A DNA stretch of 64,000 nt from Patella vulgata (taxonomy: Eukaryota > Mollusca > Gastropoda > Patellidae), in contig NC_065880.2 in assembly GCF_932274485.2 (NCBI RefSeq), positions 49,338,894 to 49,402,893 of the forward strand. Reading direction: 5' to 3'. Positions 1 to 12,208 of the stretch are shown here, piece after piece. The translations under genes were made by a program, and so were the position numbers. Numbering within the stretch: position 1 is the stretch's first letter; every line of letters starts with the position of its first letter. A model generated the notes under the pieces. The model ran no database searches, was not told where the DNA came from, and was given only the letters and a program-made list of their open reading frames with translations.

Positions 1-770
1 TAGAAATTACGTTCATTTCATTTTTTAAATCGCTTTATCATTAACTGTACTGTTAAGAGCGGCATCTTTTGGTTTAGTACAAATAATATCTCTGAAACAC
101 TCGGGTTAGACAGGAACATGATACTAGCAGTTGTTTCATTTTACTGTTACAAGCTTCTTAAAACAATTGATGAGCTAGCTAACATGCTTATTTCTAAATT
201 CAATTTCTTCTTCTAGCTTTCTGTTATGTTTCGTAAAAAAGTAGTCTTGATTATCCCGACCTGTCAATCAGGCGTAGAATGGTCGATAGACTGGTTAAGC
301 GAGACTAATTTCAAAACAAGGGCACGTAACCTATCTTTTACTCAAAAGTGTCTGGATGTTATGGACGACACTTGGAACCAGTTTTCAGTCTATTATTTAT
401 AGATGATGAATGGTCATAGCTTATTAAGTACAACATGATCGTTTATTTAGTGACTATAATTGTGTGAAACTGATTTGAGGCTTGGCATATATATAAATAT
501 TGTGGCGTAATTGTCGAGATATTTGGAGATATTTATTTATGGTGGGTCACCCTATCACTAGCACACAAACACTACATAACATAATGGTAATGATTTTTGA
601 TTCGTACCATTGGCATTGTCTATTATGAATTATGATTATGTAGAATATTGATAGCATAATGTAAGCATAGTGACTCTTATCATAGGAAACATAATTATAG
701 TTATAAACTCTGAATGTATAGAAGATGGCTGAACTACATACATGTGTATAATTTTAAGCACTTGAAGTGT
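1..770. other. AT-rich non-coding DNA
   Basis: I see no exon with usable splice sites and no recognisable repeat here. Short open frames are scattered and have no family resemblance. It may be a 5' intron of the MAP7-family gene or DNA upstream of it. Confidence 0.5.
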
Positions 771-1091
771 AAAGCCTAACTCTCGCAGCAATGGAACATT
801 TATGTTGACGAACAAAAGCACTGAAGAAATATTTTTGTTTTTGTTGTCCACAGACGACGAACATGGTCCGGCGTAAATCCACAAAAATTTGTTCTTTTCC
901 GCCGACCCAATTTTCACGAACATTGCCGTTTCAGTAGAGGTTGTCATGTGATATGTAGGCCTATGTGATTACTGATTAGTGCGGCATGGAATAAATGGTC
1001 CGCGAATGTTCGGCCTCAACGCACACAATGAACAGAGAAATGTTTTCATGAATGTTCGGCGAAAATGTTCCATCGCCTGCATTAGGATTTA
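771..1091. repeat. MITE-like element with imperfect terminal inverted repeats
   Basis: The left end (AAGCCTAACTCTCGCAG, then ATGGAACATT) is echoed in inverted orientation at the right end (AATGTTCCAT, then CGCCTGCATTAGGATTT). About 30 bp of imperfect inverted repeat bound a ~320-bp core. No transposase is present, so it would be a non-autonomous DNA element. No target duplication was recognised. Confidence 0.45.
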
Positions 1092-2020
1092 GCTTAGAAA
1101 ATAGGTTAATATCTACATGTACATCTGTATAGTTTATTAAATAAAGGTAATTCCACATTTGCAGGATATTGTCAAAACTGAGCTGTGGGATTCCCTGTTG
1201 TAAGGTGGGCCACTGTTTATTCAGTAAATGATATCATCACTAGAGCCAAATGACACTGATCAGATTTTCTTTATAAATCAGTGAAATGGGGTTTAACGTC
1301 TTACTGGGCTAATAAAAAAAAGGTCTTACACCATGTGCAGGAAATTTTCCCTGGACATTAATTGAATTCCAACTGTCAAGAAAGAGTCGCACAGGTAGGC
1401 TGGTTGACTGAGAAAAGTGAGGGTGTAGTAGTCTTGAATTGCCGGTAGTAAAACTAAAAATTGGTAGAAATCAAATGCAAAGTCTTTGGAAGATTTGGCT
1501 ATACTTACAGTATCTTTAGTCATATTGAGTGGGATTTAATATGTATTGCATGGATTCATTTCAAATTTATGTACCCAGATCTTGACATTTAACTAACATG
1601 TCATAATATAACACACAAAAAATCTAATTAGTTCACCATTATCAATCTTTGTGACTTTTTGAATTTTTAACAAATAATTTTTGCCCAAAAGTTATCTTCT
1701 ACCCAGTATTGATTTCTTATCGTAAGCACCTTGATTACAAAATTTATTGGGTGTTTATACATGAAATTATAATGTTAGAATACTACTTAGCTAGTAACCG
1801 TAGGGAACAAATTTTCATTTGCGGATTGGACAATGAAAGTGCTAGTGGGAAATACTATATTGACTGGTGGCTGATGTGTTTGGCTTGTTTGCATGAAAAA
1901 GAACAGTACATGTATTTTGTCTTTATGATTGTCACTTAAAGTTTTTGGGGAGGATGTAGACGACTTGTGGCTAATAATTTAAGTGTAAGTATATTATAAT
2001 ACTATACTACCTGTTTACCT
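1092..2020. other. non-coding DNA without recognised features
   Basis: AT-rich sequence with only short incidental open frames on both strands. No splice-flanked coding segment or repeat boundary was found. Confidence 0.5.
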
Positions 2021-2363
2021 GGTGGAGCTGTGGTGACTCAGTGAGTAAGACGTTGGCTCGCTAGCCTAGAGGTCCTGTGTTCGATCTCTATATTGTTGAG
2101 AAAGTTCTTTGGGATTTTTTGCCGTGATTCCCCCTTGTCAGTGGTGCAGGATGGAGGGCCTAGCAAGGAACAACATAGTCATAATCATATGGAACAGTAA
2201 ACAAAGGTCCCGTGTACACATTGCTGTGCACGTAAAGGGTAAGAGTAGATTGTAGTGCCGCTGTCAGGGCAAAATTTCTCTCTAGCACACTGATGGCGTA
2301 TGCCCGTCTTCATTTGCTCATTTGGAGCAGAACAGTATGATGTTCAATCCCATTGCATTTTGT
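2021..2363 (+). mobile_element. tRNA-derived SINE (family B), copy 1 with tRNA-like head
   Basis: The first ~75 bases look like a tRNA-derived pol III promoter: an A-box-like segment (GTGACTCAGTGAGTAAGACG) and a B-box-like GTGTTCGATCTC. The body (CCCCCTTGTCAGTG ... TAGTGCCGCTGTC ... GCGTATGCCCGTCTTCAT) recurs at 3.7 kb and 9.9 kb. The 3' part ends near CAATCCCATT. The reverse strand of the body has incidental open frames that are shadows of the SINE. Confidence 0.7.
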
Positions 2364-3718
2364 GTACCTGGTATTGCATGGGTAGAGTCATTGTGATGCT
2401 GGTTAAGAGGCTGGCTCGCTAGCCAGGAGGCATATTCCTGCAGCTGCAGCAATGGCCCAAGAAATCCCTCCCTGACCATTGCTGGATTGACTTGATACTT
2501 GAGCTTTTGAGGGAGTGCGTGTATTCTTCTTTTCCCGTTCAATCAAATCTGTCCCAAGTACAGCAACATGACAGCCCTTCGTTTAATCTGGGGTCTTCCC
2601 TAAAACTTTGGACAGTGATTTTAGGTATTAAAAATGGTGAAAGTATTGTTCGACTCCAAACAGTATTGTTTACATGCAGGGCTGTCGGTAATTGTTCACA
2701 AAACTGCTAATCATCAACATAAAACAACCTAAATAACTAGATATTACTTTAATTATGATTAGATTTCATTCTTTGAATTTTTTAGCGCTGCCACATGTAG
2801 TTGTGACAGTTTGTGAATGTGATGTAGACTTTTGGTTAGGTCTTATGTCTGAAGTCAATTCTTAGCAGTGACTTCCGATACCCCACTCAATTTAATTGTT
2901 ATTTCTTCGTTATGTTAGAAATCTTTGTAAAACAATTTCGTCTGCTTTTTATCGTGTATTACTATTTTTGGTCAATCGGGCGCACCTCGATTAACTAGAC
3001 ACACGCGCAATAATATTTAACAGGAATTCTTACTTTGATTTATCATTTTACAATACGTTAACATGTATTTATTTATTTATATTTTATTTACAATATGTGG
3101 GGGATACACAGGATTTACTGCTTTCAAAATGAATACTGATATAATTACTTGAAATTGATGTGTCGCGCAACCTGAGTGGTACTACTTCATTCCCTATTTC
3201 CGGTTTAATAGTCCCTATTCACAGAGTTATGTCCCTGTATTATATAGTATAATGAATTGTGTCTGGGTAGTTTGAGAAGAAACTGTCACACGTAGAATTC
3301 AGTTTTGTTTATAAAATTTTATTTGACATTTTATACACGTTGAAAGTGTTGGGAAAGCCTCCTAGTCTTCAAAATGTGGATAATCTTTGTGTCAATATCC
3401 AAAATGGCAGGCATATTAATGATTTGCAGTTACTGCGAATCAAAATTGTTAGATTTTGATTAGCAACGGACAAAATATGTATCGCAAATTGCGCTGCAAT
3501 ACTTCTTGTCGGCAGCCCTGTTTACATGGTATCCTTGTTGATAGCCTCGTTTGTCACCAAATTAGTTTTTCTGCAATATTCTGCTATGCACTGGTTAATT
3601 GGGCATAATAAAATCGTGAGTCGTGACGTAATGTTATGTGAACATATTTGGTCCAATTTGGAGCTCTGTTTAAAACGTAATGATATTACACAGTTAGCTA
3701 TTGTCAGGATTTTCTGAC
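2364..3718. other. non-coding DNA between two SINE copies
   Basis: No splice-flanked coding segment was found. The first ~100 bases contain another GGCTCGCTAGCC motif like the SINE head and may be a degraded SINE piece. The rest shows nothing recognisable. Confidence 0.45.
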
Positions 3719-3984
3719 ATGGTTTCCCCTTGTCAGTGTTGCAGGACGGTGGACCTGACAAGGAACGCTGTCTAGTCGTTCGAATGGGACAAAAACCGAG
3801 GCCCCATGTATACATTGGTGTGCACGTAAAAGATCCCTTGGCAGTTGGAATTTGATGTAAGAGTAGGACATAGTGCCGCTGCCCGGGCAAAATTCCCTGA
3901 TAGCACACTGTATAGCGTATGCCCGTCTTCATCAGCCCATTCGGAGCAGAAGTAGAATGTTAAATCCCATTTCATTTCATTTCC
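3719..3984 (+). mobile_element. SINE family B, copy 2 (head missing or replaced)
   Basis: Matches the body of the 2.0-kb copy from CCCCTTGTCAGTG through TAGTGCCGCTGCC and GCGTATGCCCGTCTTCAT. It ends in CCCATTTCATTTCATTTC, an (ATTTC)n-type tail. The tRNA-like head is not recognisable, suggesting 5' truncation. Confidence 0.7.
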
Positions 3985-6900
3985 ATTGTGATGCTGCCTC
4001 TTGAATTTCGTGAAACAGGTAGTACTATTAGTAGTAATAACTGGGGGCGGTAGGGCAACATCACTAGGCCTATGTCACTCCCTGACTTGAGCTGCCCGTA
4101 TACCCCAAATTTCAGCCTTGTTTCAGTCATCATGTAGCTGCCAACCTCACACAGACAGAAAAACGAGTCACAAATATTATATAGAGGAGTTTGTGAATGG
4201 AATCTTTGGGCAATATTTCAATTATGAGCTGTATGTGAGTATGGTTGCCAAGGGCAAGGTAAATGCATAAGGTTCCAGTGACATAGCCACATGTATTTTA
4301 AATTGTAGAGTAAGGAAACATTCCTACCACTCCATCAAGTACACGTAGTTCAGTAAAGGCTTCAAAATAGTTCCAGGTGTACTAATTAGTAAATTGTGAT
4401 GTTCCCAGAATGAAGATACATGTATAATTAAAATGGTACATTTTGCTATTATTAGAGACTTTTACTTGATTGAAATATTTAATTAAGATTTGAATTATTT
4501 GTGAAATTGTTACTTCAAAGCTACATATTTTATAATTTAGCAGAATGTCAATTAATGATTGGACACACAGATTTTGTGGAGGGAGGTAGTGTACACATAT
4601 TTGCTACAAACAAGATGTATTTAGCTTAAAGTAGCTAAGTCTCTTTAACTCAGTATCATCCAAAGTCTTCGACATTGAAAACACAAATTATTTGTCAATT
4701 TATATCAACATGTTGTGTCTTCGACATTTGAAAATACGAATTATTTGTCAATTTATATCAACATTGATGTTGTGATCTTACTGGGAAAAGATGGGCTTCT
4801 GATATCCAATATTTAAGACAAAATAAACATTTACCATTGGTACACAAATCGTGTACCATAATGTGTTTCATTTGAAGAACAAGGTTGGACATATTCCACC
4901 AGTTATGTCAAACGGTGACGACATATTATCTGGAGAGCATGCGCAATAAATACTATACTAATACTATGTAGACTGGAATAACCAGACTCTAGAGATTGCC
5001 ATTCGATTGAGACTTCTGGCGTATTTTGCAGAACATAACTGATTTGAAATTAGAGTAGAAACAGCTCCTTTGACGCCCATGGATCTGTGTTTTTCTATTA
5101 TCTTGTTTATTATTTATAAATACATGTACTCTCTGATAATGTTCTGATTAAATTATGTAGAGATTTTTATTTGATTTTAAATTGAGCTTTCAAAAAACAA
5201 TTTTGCATTAAGACTCTTGCACTTACATGTAGTACAAATCCAGAAAGATATGTGAAAGCCTGTTTGACAATCATACCTGTCCATTTTGATAGCTTGATTA
5301 GTATTGAATTGGCCATTCCCTTATCAACCTGGACGTTTTATGGTGATTAATTTATTATAGCTAGATGCTGATTATTGAATCTAGTGATTTCTATAGTAGT
5401 AATGATATTAATACCAGACAAGGCCTTCACGTATAAACTATGGTGCTAGATCAAGGTAGTAATTTCCTTCTAATATTATGCTCATTACTTTAATGTGGTC
5501 AATACTGGTCATATATCTGTCACCTGTGATGTGGATTGCTTGTATCATTTAAATGATGAAACTTGTTGATAATCACCTCCAGGGATATGCCCTTTTAAAA
5601 CAATGAGCAGAGGTGTTGTTTTGTTGGTACTGTCAAAATTGGAATATGATCATAACACAATTTCACACATGTATTACCTTTTCACAGTTTTAATCTTGTG
5701 ACATTGCAGTGGCAGGGGATGACTTATTGTCTTACTAGTTCAGTAGTTGTGTCCGATATTCAGGTTAAAAAAAAAATTATCTTCATAAATCAATATTTTC
5801 AAGTAAAAGGGCTATCATACCTTAGGATTCACATCAATACACGTGGGTAGTGACATCAGACCTTATAAATTCATATAACCTGATCACACGATTGCAGACG
5901 AGACTCATTAGAAATTCTGGAACAATTTTTGACTTACATGTAATCTGTAACACAGCAGAAAAGGAGGGTGTTAAACTCCATTTCATAGTGTATGGTTGTA
6001 CATGTACAAATGGTGAAATTGTTGGTTAGATTACAGTATGTCATTATTACCTGTGGCTGATATGCTATTAATGTGCATAAACCTTGTGGAAATTTCTAAA
6101 AAATCGACAAAGTAGAAATATTGATTGGCATACTTTCCTCAAAGTTATGTGTTGTATAACCGGGAATGTTATTATTAGAACTACATGTATTGCAGAGAAA
6201 ATAGCGATGGTGGAAGTTTACTAAAAGTTTAGTCTAGACACTTTATAAATTGGATAATATTAGGATGACTATTGTAAGAAAAGGTAATGTACTTTTAATA
6301 CCAAATAAAGGTCTGTGGAAGGAATGAACTGTTTATTTCATGTAAATTTGAATTATACTGTTTGCTTAAATTGTTAGAATCATGAATATAAAGCCTACTG
6401 AATTATGTAGGATACTTCTGCATAGTGAAATACATACTATGCCACTGTCTAGTAAACATGTACAAGTTCATGTGAACATTAATTATGTTTATTTTATAAT
6501 TCCATACACATAGTACCAGAAAAGGGTGTTTTTTAAAATAAAAATCTCAAATTTTATAAGACTGTAAAAAAAAAAAAAAGGGCCAACATGTGGTAAACTT
6601 TACCCTGACAGATTCTAGCATTTTGGGGGTACATTCATTTGTTTGTCTGATAGAGATGATTGGAGGAGGATTTACCTAAAATCGGCAGGCATTATAAGAT
6701 CTGTACATGTATAGACTTTTCCAAGCTCTGCAATTTTTATACCTTTCCACAATGGTGCGAGATAATGTAGTTAAATGGTGAGGCCTGCCTAGTTTAAACA
6801 CACAAGTGTATCAGGTGATAACATTGATCTTTATGCACATTGTAATGCTAGTTGCAGTGTTGGCTATATTTATATCTTTACAAGATTTCTGCATTGATAA

Positions 6901-8110
6901 CTAGTGATAACTTTCTTGAGCAGTTTAGATCAAGAATATTAAGGCTGTGCTTACGAAAACTAAGCACTGGAATGCATACATAGAGAATCTCTTACCAGTC
7001 TTTTTTGATATAAAAAAGACGAGTAGGAGATTTTATTTATCACCCAATCCCTTCTTACATGCACAAATAGATAAATATAATTCTTTGCTGTAGATTTCAC
7101 TTTTACTGAACATAACGGCGTAGTGATACATCATTTTTTGACAGCAATTCAACCATTGCAAAGTCCTTTATATTGGCCCAGTGTTTCCATCAAGATCAAT
7201 TGAATAACAATAGTTCATTTTTTTAAAAAAAAAAGTTACTTTTAATAAGAAATGAATTGTTCTTTGAAAATAAAAAAAAGTAGTTCCTTTTCAACTGACC
7301 AATCAAATTCATGAAAAGCGATATCTCCTAAGGAGATTATGAAATTTATCACACAAGCGATATCTACTTTAGAATGTATTATTGGGTGATAAATGTATTG
7401 CATAACATGGTGTACATGCCAGAAAAGAGGTTAAATACAGAGAAAGACCATATATAATCAAATTCAAAAGTAGTTTTATTATAAAACAGTATTCAACTTA
7501 AATCAGTCAATTGAATTTTCAATCAGAGCATTGACCTGGTCAATAAAAACACATTATGATAAAAGTTATTTATTGCAATATGGTTGTTTGTGAAATGGTA
7601 GCAATACACATACCGGTAGATACAATCTATGGATGGTGAAATGTATCAAGTGCTCCAGGTTAAAATAATTACAAAGAAAAGATTATGGCCATCTGTTGTC
7701 TATTTCTTCATAAATTATTTTGTAAACTTGTCTTGGGGCTAAGGTGTTTAGAAGATCAATGAACAAATAGCTTGATTTAAATTGTAGATGAATAATAGAA
7801 ATTCAAATGTTTGTCTCCTAATAATTATTATTAACATCACTTCTATTATGTACCATTGTACTATATGAAATCAGATTTAACAAATTTACCAAAGATGACT
7901 ATCTCTTGCAAAAATTGTACCATGATCAGGCATGGAAATAATGACTAGAACCTGACATTTTAAACTTCATGACGGACATATATACAAAATATCAATAAAA
8001 AGACTGAAAAAAGACGTGTGTACATGTATGTGTAACACATATTGATAGGTGGTAGGCCTACCTATGGTGGCTGATTGGTATCATGTCGTAATGTCGTGAT
8101 GTCGCCTTTC
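3985..8110. other. long AT-rich non-coding stretch
   Basis: About 4.1 kb with no recognised exon, RNA gene or element boundary, apart from a small tandem duplication at 4665-4775 listed separately. The palindromic word TACATGTA and its shifts recur many times. Confidence 0.5.
4665..4775. repeat. 52-bp tandem duplication
   Basis: GTCTTCGACATT ... AATTATTTGTCAATTTATAT occurs at 4665 and again at 4717 with a few substitutions, giving two adjacent copies. Confidence 0.7.
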
Positions 8111-8308
8111 ATAACGCGACAACCCGACATCACAACATTTCTACCCGACATTACGACAACCCGACACCACGACATTTTTACCCGACATCACAACATTTTT
8201 ACCCGACATTAAGACACTAAAAATGTCGTAATGTCGGGTAAAAATGTTGTGATGTCGGGTAAAAATGTCGTGGTGTCGGGTTGTTGTGATGTCGGGTTGT
8301 CGCGTTAT
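8111..8308. repeat. palindromic array of GTCGGG/CCCGAC units
   Basis: The left arm starts ATAACGCGACAACCCGACAT and the right arm ends ATGTCGGGTTGTCGCGTTAT, its exact reverse complement. Each arm is made of short units (CCCGACATCACAACATTTTTA and variants), and the strand switches near 8210-8222. The left arm has about 20 extra bases. The whole could fold into a ~90-bp stem. It codes for nothing plausible. Confidence 0.85.
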
Positions 8309-9878
8309 ATCTTGACCATGTTGTACATCTCTACATTGCTTATTATGTAGAAAAATTATGAAATAAATCAATAAATCACAAATATTGATAATAAAAACAA
8401 TTACATTGTAGTTAGCCCAAAACCTTTTGGAATGAATAATTTGATTGTTTACATAAATGTCTGATATGCGTAGGTTTGTTGTTTTAAGAGTAAATAAGTA
8501 TTGTTTAGATAATGAGTTTTCTATGTTATTCCTCCTCTGTAGACACTCTGATACTTGGATATTTGAATGTAACTAAAAACCTATCATAGTGAATAGCAAT
8601 GTAAATAAGTGTGATGTAGATTGACCACATCAACAGTAGGGTGGGGAAGAGTGTGGTATGTCTGGTATTTATCACAATAACCTGTCTGTATCATATTCTT
8701 CATCACTAGTATTATATACCTACATTGTTACGGTTGCTTGAGTATAAGATTACACCAGAAGCTACTGTGCAAGAAGAAGGTGTGTATATATAGTAGAAAT
8801 GAGTTACGATTTATGATATTATTACTGTGTAGACAAAATGAATGAAATTTATCCAGGTCATGTGTGGCTGTATTTTTTCTAAATATATTATATACCGTAT
8901 AATACATCATTTATTGTAATCAAATGACTTACACAATAAAAGCCCTGGAACACAATCCCATATAATTACCATAAATTAAGGTCTGATTTTATTTTGAAAA
9001 TGTGTGGTAAAAGAAGTGTTCTAGGGCCTACGCATGTGAGTAATGATTAGCTTTTTATACTTTTTGAAGTGGTTTACTGATTACTTACATGTAGACAGAG
9101 TCTAATGTTTATTGCTACCATACCTTACTCATATTTATAAACGTTTCTTACCTGAATTGTCAAGCTAGTGATTAATTGATTGCCAGTCGGTAGAGTCATT
9201 TGAAAAATCATGTGAACTTATGACGTCATGCTTGTTATTAATATTGATGATATAGTTATTAATGTGATTCTGGGATTAATACGAGAGTTCTAGTAGTAAT
9301 GTGTACAGTGTGAAGGATTAGTTGATATTATGTACATACCAAAGGTGTATTTACATGGAAAACTTGAAGATTCTGGTGAGGATGTTTGTTATGTTACTGT
9401 AGATACCATTTACACATGTTACATAAGAAGAAATACTTGTATTTATAATGTAATAGTATGGTTTATATAATTGATAATCTTACATATCCTTATTAAAGAT
9501 ACAGGTACCTACATATATGTAGATGTTATATTTATATAATAATTAATACATGCGTCACTCCATTTTTACACCTGTTATCAGTGGTATTGATTTTTATCTA
9601 CATGTAGTTCTTGTTCTGGCCATGAATAACAACACTGCTGTATTAGTTTAAGAACATCAAAGGAACTGAGGTACCATTAAGTTTTTATAGCAATCAATAT
9701 TCAGGAAACATCTAGTTCATCTGAATGGTACATGTACATAGTACATGAAATATATTGATTTTGTTATTTTTAGGGGTTGTACACTATGAAATTATGAATG
9801 TATAAACCTTTTGATTATAATATTATTTGGCAATATTAATCTGATTTTCAAACCTTATTTAGATTTCTATCCAGATTT
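8309..9878. other. non-coding DNA without recognised features
   Basis: AT-rich. Short open frames only. No splice-flanked coding segment or repeat boundary recognised. Confidence 0.5.
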
Positions 9879-10154
9879 TCCGGCACAGTTCCCCCTTGTC
9901 AGTGATGCAGGACGGTGGTCCTGACAAGGACAGCTGTGTAGTCGTTCGGATGGGACGAAAACCGAGGTCCCGTGTAGACATTGGCGTGCACGTAAAGAAA
10001 ACCTTGACAGTTGGAATTCGATGTAAGAGTAGGCTGTAGTGCCGCTGTCCAGGCAAATATCCCTCATAGCACACTGTATGGCATATGCCCGTCTTCATTA
10101 GCCCTGTTTGGATCAGAACAGTAGGACGTTAAACCCCATTTCATTTCATTTCTT
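9879..10154 (+). mobile_element. SINE family B, copy 3
   Basis: Same body as the copies at 2.0 and 3.7 kb: CCCCCTTGTCAGTGATGCAGG, TAGTGCCGCTGTCC, GGCATATGCCCGTCTTCAT and a CCCCATTTCATTTCATTTC tail. The tRNA-like head is missing. All three copies lie on the + strand. Confidence 0.7.
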
Positions 10155-10939
10155 ATTTATATTACGATACAGAATTTTTCTGTTTTTGAAATTAGGAAGT
10201 AAGCTTACACTTAAATAGCTACATGTACATGGTGACAGTAAACCCTTTCCTGCCATGCTAGACTTGCCCTAGTCAGATGAATTATATAATTATACTAGTA
10301 TTATAGATATTTTTTGTATTTTCACAATTTTGTTTCTTACTTTTTTCATAATTTAGTAATTTAGGAAAGATGGGCCGGTGTAAAAATTATGGGTTGTTTG
10401 CAAAATGATCTCAAGATCCCCAATCAATTGAAACAGTATTATTTGCAATACTATTAATTAAGTCTTTTTATCAATATTCACATGACTATACTCTCCAGTA
10501 TATCATCATGTAGAAGCCTAAGAATGTTCATTTTAGTGTTCTTAAAATTGTAGGTATTGAGATAGTACATTGTGATGCTTATATATTGATCTGACATGTA
10601 ATAGATTAGCATTCACCACACCTTTTATGGGATGTTTATTGCAGTTTAGAACTGGTAGATAATTGACTATCCAACAGTTTTATTGATGCACTAGCCACTA
10701 CTTTGCCATACATGTTCACGAAGAGAGGTTAAAATACCATCCTGTTAATCATATACTAAACAGCAAAACAAACATCAGTACGATTTCAAAATCAGAGAGG
10801 CACTTCAATCAAATCATTCTAGAAAACGACTTACTAAATGGATCAAAGCAATTTTTTTGTGGACAGTGTATGTTGACACATTAGTTATTAATTCATCATA
10901 ATTCCAAGACATTACTAGAAGGTTTAGGGTCTGTACACA
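10155..10939. other. non-coding DNA without recognised features
   Basis: AT-rich sequence with no recognised exon or repeat. Confidence 0.5.
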
Positions 10940-11795
10940 GTCTATACATTAGTGTCCACCGCGAGTGTCAATAACAGCAGCGCAGCATCTGTACATGGAG
11001 TGGACCAGACGATTGATGAACGCCATTGGCACCTGAAACCACACTCTCAGAAAAGCCTGGCGCAATCCATCGACTGTTTGGTCTCAGTATGACGTTATTA
11101 AGTCTCCTCTGAATTTCATCCCAAGGATGTTCACTTGGGTTTAAGTCCAAACTAAGGGCTGGCAAGTGCATAACGCTGACACCGTTCTGCTGTAGAAAGT
11201 CCCAAGTAACTCTGGCAGTGTGGGCACAGGCATTGTCATGCTAGAAAACGTTCCAATGACATGCGAAATGTGGTATGACGTGGGGTCTGAGAGCTTGATC
11301 GATGTAGCACACTGCTGTTACATGTATGCTGCCTCCTCTCCCTGGACCAAGATTTTGGAATACCACAGGACCCACTCTCCGGTTCATGCTGATTCCACCC
11401 CAAACCATTATGCTTGGACCTTCCGAAGCCTGTAGATGGTCCGAACATTGACCTGGAAGTGTTTGGCAACAGCTTGGGAAGTGTGGCCAGCGTTGAGTCT
11501 TTCAAGCGCCTGGCTTCTCTGACTCAACCAGGTATGGGGGTGCATTTTATAGTGCTGGTCCAGGTGAACAGCACATGTAGCATGAGTTACATGGAGAACA
11601 CATTACCATCCCAGAAGTCAGGTTTTGTTTTTGAGAACATTTCCTAGGTTCAATTCTGTGTTTGGGAAGGAGCCTTATTGCTCGGGTGAAGTTGGTCAGA
11701 AATATACAATAAAAACATTTGGCAAGTTTTATGCAATGGGTCTATTCAGAGTAACATACCAATCTGACGTTTCTTTTGCTGCTCAGTATATATCG
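10940..11795 (-). mobile_element. degraded Tc1-like transposon relic
   Basis: On the minus strand, 11171-10968 encodes ALSLDLNPSEHPWDEIQRRL, matching the Tc1 transposase block around the third catalytic acidic residue (normally SPDLNPIEHLWDELGRR). 11505-11236 encodes further transposase-like pieces in other frames. The open frame is broken several times and no inverted-repeat pair was identified, so this is an old inactive copy. It belongs to a lineage different from the elements at 12.2, 14.4 and 34.3 kb, which have different ends. Confidence 0.7.
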
Positions 11796-11820
11796 TAGAT
11801 TAAACCTTACATTAGCAGCA

Positions 11821-12044
11821 GGGGGGTTGGATATCTGAATGGTTAGCATGTGCACGATGTATCATAAGGTCTGTCATTGAATCAACTGGTGTGGTTTCGA
11901 TTCCCGGTTGTACATGGCCTGTCCAACCTCGTGGGTTTTCTCTGGATCCTCTGGTTTTATTGTTGTAATAAAATTGAACCATGTGTTAGTCTCGAAATGA
12001 CCTAGCTTGTGTTGAGTGGATTTTACTCCATTTCTCTCTGCCAT
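11821..12044 (+). mobile_element. tRNA-derived SINE (family A), copy 1 with target duplication
   Basis: The head resembles a Leu/Ser-type tRNA (GAATGGTTAGCATGTGC as A-box region, GGTTTCGATTCCCGG as B box). A conserved centre follows (GTCCAACCTCGTGGGTTTTC, AATAAAATTGAACCATG, CGAAATGACCTAG) and the copy ends in a short CT-rich tail. The 10-mer ATTAGCAGCA occurs directly before (11811-11820) and after (12045-12054) as a target-site duplication. Other copies lie at 19.3, 48.2, 56.6 and 61.9 kb. Confidence 0.85.
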
Positions 12045-12208
12045 ATTAGCAGCATGTCATTACTGTTATCGGCACAGAATAAGATGGAACTAATGCAATG
12101 ATTGAAAATTTAGTTATTAATTAACAGCTAAATTTTTATCAGAAAGTAAATGTTAACATTATTGAGGTGATACTTTCTTATGAAAGTCCTGAACTAAATG
12201 TACATATA

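Noticed and set aside
8111-8308. CRISPR-like array
   Set aside because: Repeats lack uniform spacers and the array is palindromic; the genome is clearly animal.
8141-8371. Repetitive peptide RHHDIFTRHHNIFTRH
   Set aside because: Translation of the palindromic GTCGGG array, not a protein.
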